Assembly (NCBI GenBank): GCA_003219345.1
Contig: QHOP01000039.1
Location: 1-6,686 of the forward strand
DNA length: 6,686 nucleotides
Source: Verrucomicrobiota bacterium
Lineage (GTDB): Bacteria; Verrucomicrobiota; Verrucomicrobiia; Limisphaerales; AV2
Reading direction: 5' to 3'
Part shown: positions 1-5,303 of the stretch, in pieces
Position numbering within the stretch: the stretch's first letter is position 1
Layout of the letters: each line of letters begins with the position of its first letter
The notes under the pieces: model-generated
What the model saw: only the letters and a program-made list of their open reading frames with translations
The model's database searches: none
Told to the model about the DNA's origin: nothing
Translations under genes and position numbers: made by a program

Positions 1-714
1 CACGTGAAGGTTTTGGCCACGGGTCAAGACGCTCATCGAGAGTTTGATTCCGGGCCGTCGCTAACTCCAAAACGGATGGTTTCCAAGATTCGGAAAATCG
101 TGGCTGACTGGAAGTATGACGTCGTATCCATCGGTTACCCAGGACCGGTCCTGCGGAATCGGCCTGTTTCGGAACCGTGGAATCTCGGAAAGGGGTGGTG
201 CGGTTTCAATTTCGAGGCGGCGTTCAAACGCCCCACCAAAGTTGTGAATGACGCTGCCATGCAGGCGTTGGGTAGTTACAAGCGAGGCAAAATGCTCTTT
301 CTGGGCCTGGGAACAGGCCTTGGGTCCGCCGTCGTCGTGGACAGCATCGTTGAACCGATGGAGTTGGGACACTTGCCTTACAGGAAGTCCACCTTTGAGG
401 ACTACGTCGGGATTCGAGGACTGAAAAAGTATGGCAAGAAGAAATGGCGGGGTTATGTCGCCGATGTAGTGCAGCGCTTGATTGCTGCCCTGGAACCTGA
501 TGACGTGGTGCTCGGCGGGGGCAACGTCCAGAAACTAAAAGAGCTGCCTGCGGGTTGCTGCGCCGGTGATAACGCCAACGCATTTGTTGGAGGCTTTCGA
601 CTGTGGGAGGAAGCGGGTGCGCGGAGGAATTTGACTCGCGCGAGGGCGCGACGTGACAAACGCGAGCGAACACAATTCACCCGCGCGAACGCGCCGAACG
701 CGGGACAAATATGA
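1..714 (+). CDS. ROK-family glucokinase, polyphosphate-glucokinase-like (5' partial)
   Basis: Phosphorylates glucose to glucose-6-phosphate in the cytoplasm, using ATP or polyphosphate as donor. The frame is already open at base 1 and reads HVKVLATGQ, which matches the end of the ROK N-terminal phosphate-binding motif (DxGGTxVK). The real start therefore lies upstream, and the GTG at 4 is not it. Counting from base 1, SIGYPGPV is followed by VNDAAMQALG with the presumed catalytic Asp at 84, the second phosphate motif GLGTGLG at 102-108, ELGHLPY, and LGGGNVQKLKELP near the end. The Cys-rich zinc motif of many ROK kinases is absent and the EDYVG...GKKKW stretch recalls polyphosphate glucokinases, hence the subfamily call; donor specificity cannot be decided here. 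The family-like part ends at GGFRLWEE (about 204), followed by an odd 33-residue Arg-rich tail. It is the first visible gene of the operon and supplies the substrate of Zwf. Confidence 0.88.
   Translation, partial: HVKVLATGQDAHREFDSGPSLTPKRMVSKIRKIVADWKYDVVSIGYPGPVLRNRPVSEPWNLGKGWCGFNFEAAFKRPTKVVNDAAMQALGSYKRGKMLFLGLGTGLGSAVVVDSIVEPMELGHLPYRKSTFEDYVGIRGLKKYGKKKWRGYVADVVQRLIAALEPDDVVLGGGNVQKLKELPAGCCAGDNANAFVGGFRLWEEAGARRNLTRARARRDKRERTQFTRANAPNAGQI
613..714 (+). other. Arg-rich, low-complexity C-terminal tail of the kinase
   Basis: After the conserved GGFRLWEE the frame continues for 33 codons with 9 Arg and 1 Lys. The DNA is made of degenerate repeats of CG-rich words (CGCGCGAG, CGCGAGCG, GCGCGAACGCG, CGAACGCG) unlike the rest of the gene. 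It may be a translated repeat or intergenic sequence picked up after loss of the original stop, or a genuine basic tail. The observation is direct; the origin is inference. Confidence 0.45.
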
Positions 715-770
715 GAGCCACTATTAACAACCTGATCCGGCGTTACTGGAGATTGAAGGAGGCGAAATGA
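711..770 (+). CDS. Possible 19-codon small ORF bridging kinase and aldolase genes
   Basis: An ATG at 711 overlaps the kinase stop (ATGA, 711-714), and the 19-codon frame ends at a TGA overlapping the next gene's start (ATGA, 767-770). The peptide starts MRATINNLIRRYW and is basic. It resembles no family I know and has no good ribosome binding site. It could be a leader that couples translation between the two genes, or chance. The strong Shine-Dalgarno of the downstream gene lies inside it. Confidence 0.2.
   Translation: MRATINNLIRRYWRLKEAK
756..762 (+). promoter_or_regulatory. Strong Shine-Dalgarno of the DUF2090 gene
   Basis: AAGGAGG lies four bases before the ATG at 767. It is close to the full anti-Shine-Dalgarno complement and fixes the start of the aldolase-like gene. 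Confidence 0.85.
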
Positions 771-1687
771 GGACACTCGGCTACAATCAACCACTTTACA
801 TTTTGCCCTTCGACCATCGCGGTTCGTTCGAGACGAAGATGTTCGGCTGGCATGGTGATTTGACCCCGGCGCAGACGGCCGAAATCGCTGCCGCCAAGCA
901 GGTGATCTACGACGGATTCAAAGCCGCCATTACCGCTGGTGCGCCGAAAGAAAAGGGCGGTATCCTTGTGGACGAACAATTCGGCGCGGCCATCCTGCGC
1001 GACGCAGCGGCGAACGGTTTTGCCACTGCGTGTCCCGCGGAGAAGAGCGGGCAGGAGGAATTTGATTTTGAATACGGCGACGACTTCGCCGAACATATTG
1101 AGGCTTTTCACCCGACATTCTGCAAGGTCCTCGTGCGCTACAATCCACAAGGCGAAGGGGCATTGAACCAGCGGCAAACGGCGCGGTTGAAACAACTTTC
1201 CGACTATCTGCATTCAAAAAGCGAAAGCCGGTTCATGTTTGAACTTCTGGTGCCGGCGGAGAAGGCGCAAATGGAGCAGCTCAAAGGCGACAAGAAAGCC
1301 TACGATCTTGAGCTTCGCCCCAAGTTGATGGTCCAGACCATCGAGGAACTTCAGGACGTCGGCGTGGAGCCGGATGTCTGGAAAATCGAGGGACTTGATC
1401 GTCGCGAGGATTGCGAAGCGATCGTGTCCGCCGCGCACCGCGCCGGGCGGGACAAAGTTGGCTGCATCATTCTTGGTCGTGGAGAAGACGACAAAAAAGT
1501 GCGCGAGTGGCTGACGACGGCCGCAGGGGTCAAAGGTTTCATCGGCTTTGCCGTGGGACGGACGGATTTCTGGGAGCCTCTCGTTAACCTTCGAGCCAAG
1601 AGGACAACGCGGCAGGCCGCCGTAGAGGAAATTGCCCGGCGCTACCGGGAGTTCGTCGGCATTTTTGAGAAAGCCCGCCCTTTGTGA
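767..1687 (+). CDS. DUF2090-domain aldolase-like protein
   Basis: A 306-residue protein of the DUF2090 family, the domain also found fused to the sugar kinase in IolC-type proteins of inositol catabolism and related to class I aldolases such as 2-deoxy-5-keto-gluconate-6-phosphate aldolase. Visible family blocks are LPFDHRGSF (13-21), GGILVDEQFG (64-73), PAEKSGQEEFDFEYG (90-104), FCKVLVRYNP (118-127), VWKIEGLD (204-211), IILGRGED (234-241) and GFIGFAVGRTDFW (257-269). The TIM-barrel layout and the conserved lysines (K93, K120, K206) fit a Schiff-base aldolase, but which lysine acts is not something I can establish. The start is set by a very strong Shine-Dalgarno. No other inositol gene is nearby; its neighbours are pentose-phosphate and phosphoketolase genes, so its substrate may be a sugar phosphate of that route. 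It looks intact and full length. Family assignment is firm; the reaction is unknown. Confidence 0.85.
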   Translation: MRTLGYNQPLYILPFDHRGSFETKMFGWHGDLTPAQTAEIAAAKQVIYDGFKAAITAGAPKEKGGILVDEQFGAAILRDAAANGFATACPAEKSGQEEFDFEYGDDFAEHIEAFHPTFCKVLVRYNPQGEGALNQRQTARLKQLSDYLHSKSESRFMFELLVPAEKAQMEQLKGDKKAYDLELRPKLMVQTIEELQDVGVEPDVWKIEGLDRREDCEAIVSAAHRAGRDKVGCIILGRGEDDKKVREWLTTAAGVKGFIGFAVGRTDFWEPLVNLRAKRTTRQAAVEEIARRYREFVGIFEKARPL

Positions 1688-1739
1688 GAAAGAAAGAACC
1701 AAGGAACCTGAGTAACACGCAATCAAAGAAACTTCATTT

Positions 1740-2697
1740 ATGGAAACACATTCACCAACACAACTTGGAATGGTGGGGCTCGGCCGGATGGGCGCCAACA
1801 TGGTTCGTCGGCTCATCACGGCGGGCCATCGGTGCATCGTCTTTGACAGGATTCCCAAGGCGGTCGAGGACCTGGCCAGAGAAGGGGCCGTCGGGGCTTC
1901 TTCGCTTTCGGATCTGGTGAAGAAACTGGATAAGCCGCGCGCGGTCTGGCTGATGGTTCCTGCGGCGGTCGTGGACCAGACCATTGCCGACCTTCTGCCT
2001 CATCTCGCAGCGGGCGACACGCTCATTGACGGCGGCAACTCGTATTACGTGGACGACATCCGGCGCGCAAAGGAGCTCACTCTAAAGGGAATTCATTACG
2101 TCGATGTTGGCACGAGCGGCGGTGTCTGGGGACTCGAGCGCGGCTACTGCATGATGATTGGCGGCGAGACGGAGGTCGTCCAACATCTTGATCCCATCTT
2201 CACTGCGCTAGCGCCCGGCGCCGGCGAAATCCCCCGTACGCCAGGCCGGGAGAAACTCAAAGGCAGCGCTGAACACGGCTACCTGCATTGCGGCTCCAAT
2301 GGCGCGGGTCACTGCCAATATCGGAGGGAAGCAGCATGAGATTGATGCCGTGACGACACCCTTGCGCGATTCCGAGCACTATCAGTACGATCTCAACCTT
2401 GCTGACGTCGCGGAGGTCTGGCGGCGCGGCAGCGTGATTGCCTCGTGGCTGCTCGACTTGACGGCGGATGCGCTAGTGAGGGACCCGGCACTCTCGAAAT
2501 TTACCGGACGCGTCTCCGATTCGGGCGAGGGACGTTGGACGATCAAGGCGGCGATTGATGAAGGCGTGCCGGTGCCCGTGTTGACGGCGGCGCTCTATGA
2601 GCGGTTCGCGTCACGTGGGGAGGCGGATTTCCAGGACAAACTGCTTTCTGCGATGCGCTTTGGCTTCGGCGGCCACCTGGAAAAACCGACGAAGTAA
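1740..2697 (+). pseudogene. gnd: 6-phosphogluconate dehydrogenase (decarboxylating), broken by internal deletion
   Basis: Would oxidise and decarboxylate 6-phosphogluconate to ribulose-5-phosphate. It belongs to the short, NAD-type (YqeC/GndA-like) branch of about 300-330 residues. The N-terminal part (1740-2312) has the Rossmann motif GLGRMG at 13-18, IDGGNSYY, VDVGTSGGVWGLERGYCMMIGG and HCGSNGAGH. The C-terminal part, in another frame (2314-2697), continues with GGKQHEIDAVTTPLRD, YQYDLNLADVAEVWRRG, GRVSDSGEGRWTIKAAIDEG and FGGHLEKPTK. Between them the family normally has about 26 residues (FVKMVHNGIEYG...AEG...), including the catalytic Lys, the adjacent His/Asn and the acidic residue. Here only one base separates the two halves, so about 77 nt are missing and the frame is lost. 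The first half runs into a stop at 2337-2339. The ATG at 1740 has no clear ribosome binding site. An assembly error is the main alternative to a true pseudogene. Confidence 0.85.
2310..2316 (+). other. gnd: Deletion junction in gnd
   Basis: The codon CAC (2310-2312) ends the conserved GAGH in the first frame. A single T (2313) follows, then GCC (2314-2316) starts the homologous ANIGGKQHEID stretch in another frame. The lost piece should be about 77 nt, judged from the usual 26-residue spacing of the family. The T may be shared by both ends of the deletion. Confidence 0.75.
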
Positions 2698-2700
2698 GGA
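2696..2700 (+). promoter_or_regulatory. Shine-Dalgarno of zwf overlapping the gnd stop
   Basis: AAGGA overlaps the gnd TAA (2695-2697) and lies six bases before the zwf ATG at 2707, which supports that start and translational linkage of the two genes. Confidence 0.7.
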
Positions 2701-2706
2701 TAACCC

Positions 2707-4116
2707 ATGAATGCAACCCACTCCGATGCTCTGGTGTTTTTTGGCGCCACTGGCGACCTGGCTTACAAGAAAATCTTCCCGGCTCTCCAGGCGATGCTGA
2801 AGCGCGGCAACCTTGATTTGCCGGTCATCGGCGTCGCCAAATCTGGCTGGGACCTCGACCAGTTCGAGGCCCGGGCGAAAGATAGCCTCGAAAAACATGG
2901 CGGGCTTGACTCCGCTGCATTCGAGAAATTGAGCGGCTTGCTGCGCTACGTGGACGGCGATTACAACGACCCGGCCACATTCAAGGCCATCCGCCAGACG
3001 CTCGGGGCCGCGCGGCAACCCGCGTTCTATCTTGCGATTCCGCCAGCGCTCTTTGGCATCGTCGTGGAGCAACTTGGAAAGTCCGGCTGCGTCACGGAGG
3101 GAGCGCGCGTCATTGTGGAGAAGCCATTCGGGACGGACCTCGTCAGCGCGCAGAGGCTCAACGGCATTTTGCTCGGCTCGTTCGACGAAAAAAGAATTTT
3201 CCGCATCGACCATTATCTCGGAAAGAAACCCGTGCACAACATGCTGTTCTTCCGCTTTGCCAACGCGTTGTTGGAACCGTTCTGGAACCGCCACAATGTG
3301 GAAAGCGTGCAGATCACTATGGCGGAGGACTTCGGCGTGCAGGACCGCGCCGCTTTTTATGATCAGACGGGAACCGTTCGCGACGTCATGCAGAATCATC
3401 TGTTCCAGGTTCTGGCCAACCTGACGATGGAGCCGCCGGTCCGGACGGACAGCGAGTCCATTCGGGACGAGAAGGTCAAGGTGCTGAAAGCCATCCTGCC
3501 GCTGGAGGCAAAGGACCTCGTCCGTGGGCAATTTCGTGGCTATCGGAGCGAGCCGGGCGTTGCAGCCGAGTCCAGGACGGAGACCTTCGCGGCGTTCAGG
3601 CTGGAGATCAATTCCTGGCGTTGGCGCGGAGTTCCCATCTATCTCCGGGCCGGGAAGTGTCTGCCCGTGACCTGCACTGAAATTATTGTCCGACTGCGTC
3701 AGCCACCCACTATGTATGAAGGCTTTGATTTGAAAGAGAATCATTGCCGGTTGCGGATCAGTCCGAACGTCGCATTCGCCATCGGCATGAACAGCATAGC
3801 CGTGGACGATGAAACAGTGAACGAACCCGTGGAAATCGCGTGGGGACACTGCCCGAGCGCCGAAGAGATGGACGCCTACGAACGGGTGCTTGGAGACGCG
3901 ATGGCGGGAGACGCCACTCTTTTTGCCCGCGAAGATTACGTGGAGGAAGCCTGGCGGATCGTTGACCCGGTGTTGAGGGCCGGAACACCGGTCTTTCAAT
4001 ACGAGCCGCACTCTTGGGGGCCAACTGAAGTCGAGAAGGTCACTCCGCTTGGAGGCTGGCACAACCCGGTCCTTAATGGTCACGTAATGAAAGACAAGCA
4101 ATGCGCTCCGTGCTGA
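2707..4116 (+). CDS. zwf: Glucose-6-phosphate 1-dehydrogenase
   Basis: Oxidises glucose-6-phosphate to 6-phosphogluconolactone with NAD(P)+, the entry step of the oxidative pentose-phosphate route. The 469 residues are slightly short for the family (about 480-510) but complete. The Rossmann motif is GATGDLAYKK (13-22). The active-site signature RIDHYLGKK is at 166-174, and QNHLFQ has His231. With a constant offset of nine residues, His169, Lys173 and His231 align with His178, Lys182 and His240 of the Leuconostoc enzyme. VIVEKPFG, ITMAEDFGVQDRAAFYDQTGTVRD, RTDSESIRDEKVKVLKA, RAGKCLP and EEMDAYERVLGDAM are further family blocks. The last 16 bases overlap the acetate kinase gene. No lactonase gene is visible in the window, so that step must be elsewhere or spontaneous. 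No frameshift or insertion was seen. Confidence 0.96.
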   Translation: MNATHSDALVFFGATGDLAYKKIFPALQAMLKRGNLDLPVIGVAKSGWDLDQFEARAKDSLEKHGGLDSAAFEKLSGLLRYVDGDYNDPATFKAIRQTLGAARQPAFYLAIPPALFGIVVEQLGKSGCVTEGARVIVEKPFGTDLVSAQRLNGILLGSFDEKRIFRIDHYLGKKPVHNMLFFRFANALLEPFWNRHNVESVQITMAEDFGVQDRAAFYDQTGTVRDVMQNHLFQVLANLTMEPPVRTDSESIRDEKVKVLKAILPLEAKDLVRGQFRGYRSEPGVAAESRTETFAAFRLEINSWRWRGVPIYLRAGKCLPVTCTEIIVRLRQPPTMYEGFDLKENHCRLRISPNVAFAIGMNSIAVDDETVNEPVEIAWGHCPSAEEMDAYERVLGDAMAGDATLFAREDYVEEAWRIVDPVLRAGTPVFQYEPHSWGPTEVEKVTPLGGWHNPVLNGHVMKDKQCAPC

Positions 4117-5300
4117 CCATCAACAGCGGTTCGTCAAGCCTTCGCTTCGCGCTCTTCAACGTGAGCGAATCGCTCCCGCAGATTTTGATCGGAAAGTTCG
4201 ACCGAATCGGATTGCCCGACGCCAAACTGACATTTACCGACGTCCTCGCGAACCAGAGCCACGACCGCATGGTTGATGCACCCGATCACGTTGCCTGCGT
4301 CCCACTGCTGGTTGAGTTGTTGGAGAAAAAAATCCGCGTCGAGTCCGTCGGCGCCATCGGCCATCGCGTTGTGCATGGCGGTCCGCGTTATCGCGATCCG
4401 CTCCGCGTGGATAAGCCTGTGCTTGAGGAACTGCGGCGCATCAGTTCGTTTGCCCCGAACCATCTCCCGGCCAGCATCGAGCTGATGGAGGTCTGCGCTG
4501 CGAAGTTTCCCCAGGTGCCGCAGATCGCCTGTTTCGACACGGCGTTTCACAGCGCCCTGCCGCGCGTGGCGAAGCTGCTTCCGATTCCGCGCCGCTACGA
4601 GGCCAAGGGCGTTCAACGATACGGCTTTCACGGGTTGTCTTATTCGTTTTTGATGCAGGAACTTGAAGCGGTCGCCGGCGCGAAAGCGGCGGGCGGACGC
4701 GTCATCCTCGCTCATCTGGGCAACGGCGCCAGCCTGGCCGCCGTGCGCGATGGCAAGAGCGTGGATACCAGCATGGGCTTCACACCGGCGGCGGGTCTGG
4801 TGATGAGCACCCGCTCCGGTGATCTGGATCCGGGACTGGTTGCGTTCCTGGGACGCAGCGAGCAGATGACCGAGACGCAATTTGACCGGATGATTCACCA
4901 CGAATCAGGGTTGCTCGGCGTTTCGGAGACCAGTTCCGACATGCGGGACCTGCTCGCGCGGGAAGCCGCTGACGTTCGGGCGGCGGAAGCCGTGGCACTG
5001 TTCTGTTACCAGGCGAAAAAGTGGATCGGTGCCTTCGCCGCTGCGCTCGGTGGATTAGACACGCTCGTTTTCGCCGGTGGCATCGGTGAGAACACCCCGG
5101 CCATTCGCACTCGCATCTGTGAAGGGCTTGGCTTCCTCGGCATCGAGCTGAACGAGGCGAGAAACGCGGAGAACGCACCAGTGATTTCCGCGCAAAGCGG
5201 CCGCGTCACCGTGCGCATCATTCGCACGAACGAGGAACTGATGATCGCGCGCTCGGCCTGCCGCATTCTCGGACTCGGCACAGTCAACAAAAAGGACTGA
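4101..5300 (+). CDS. ackA: Acetate kinase
   Basis: Transfers phosphate from acetyl-phosphate to ADP, giving acetate and ATP in the cytoplasm. It has 399 residues, normal for the family. Signature blocks are INSGSSSLR with Asn8, GHRVVHGG with Arg89, CFDTAFH with Asp146, RYGFHGLSY with His177, HLGNGASL, GFTPAAGLVMSTRSGDLDPG with Arg238, FAGGIGENTP and RTNEELMIA with Glu378/Glu379. These correspond to the Asn, Arg, Asp, His, Arg and Glu active-site residues known from the Methanosarcina enzyme. The start overlaps the zwf end and has only a weak ribosome binding site, so translation is probably coupled to zwf. Its pairing with xfp, three bases downstream, indicates that its acetyl-phosphate comes from phosphoketolase rather than from phosphotransacetylase, which is not present here. 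Confidence 0.97.
   Translation: MRSVLTINSGSSSLRFALFNVSESLPQILIGKFDRIGLPDAKLTFTDVLANQSHDRMVDAPDHVACVPLLVELLEKKIRVESVGAIGHRVVHGGPRYRDPLRVDKPVLEELRRISSFAPNHLPASIELMEVCAAKFPQVPQIACFDTAFHSALPRVAKLLPIPRRYEAKGVQRYGFHGLSYSFLMQELEAVAGAKAAGGRVILAHLGNGASLAAVRDGKSVDTSMGFTPAAGLVMSTRSGDLDPGLVAFLGRSEQMTETQFDRMIHHESGLLGVSETSSDMRDLLAREAADVRAAEAVALFCYQAKKWIGAFAAALGGLDTLVFAGGIGENTPAIRTRICEGLGFLGIELNEARNAENAPVISAQSGRVTVRIIRTNEELMIARSACRILGLGTVNKKD
5291..5296 (+). promoter_or_regulatory. Shine-Dalgarno of xfp
   Basis: AAAGGA lies inside the last codons of ackA, seven bases before the ATG at 5304. It supports this start for phosphoketolase. Confidence 0.75.
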
Positions 5301-5303
5301 ACC

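Noticed and set aside
1684..1920. 78-codon plus-strand frame overlapping the end of the DUF2090 gene and the start of gnd
   Set aside because: It overlaps the conserved gnd N-terminus in another frame and has no family resemblance.
1214..1984. 256-codon minus-strand open frame across the end of the DUF2090 gene and the start of gnd
   Set aside because: It spans two well-supported genes on the other strand and shows no recognisable domain.
2310..2339. Programmed ribosomal frameshift in gnd
   Set aside because: There is no slippery sequence, and a frameshift could not restore the roughly 26 missing residues that include the catalytic lysine.
2299..2697. A separate small gene starting at the ATG at 2299
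   Set aside because: The residues from 2314 on are the C-terminal half of 6-phosphogluconate dehydrogenase. The ATG is an accident of the frame shift within the conserved HCGSNGAGH codons.
3202..3228. Lys in place of Glu after RIDHYLGK in Zwf as an active-site defect
   Set aside because: Lys is accepted at this position in the known family signature, and the catalytic Asp-His pair and His231 are present.
2611..4101. 496-codon open frame on the minus strand opposite zwf
   Set aside because: Its product resembles no family, while the plus-strand frame is an unmistakable glucose-6-phosphate dehydrogenase. It is a shadow of GC-rich codon use.
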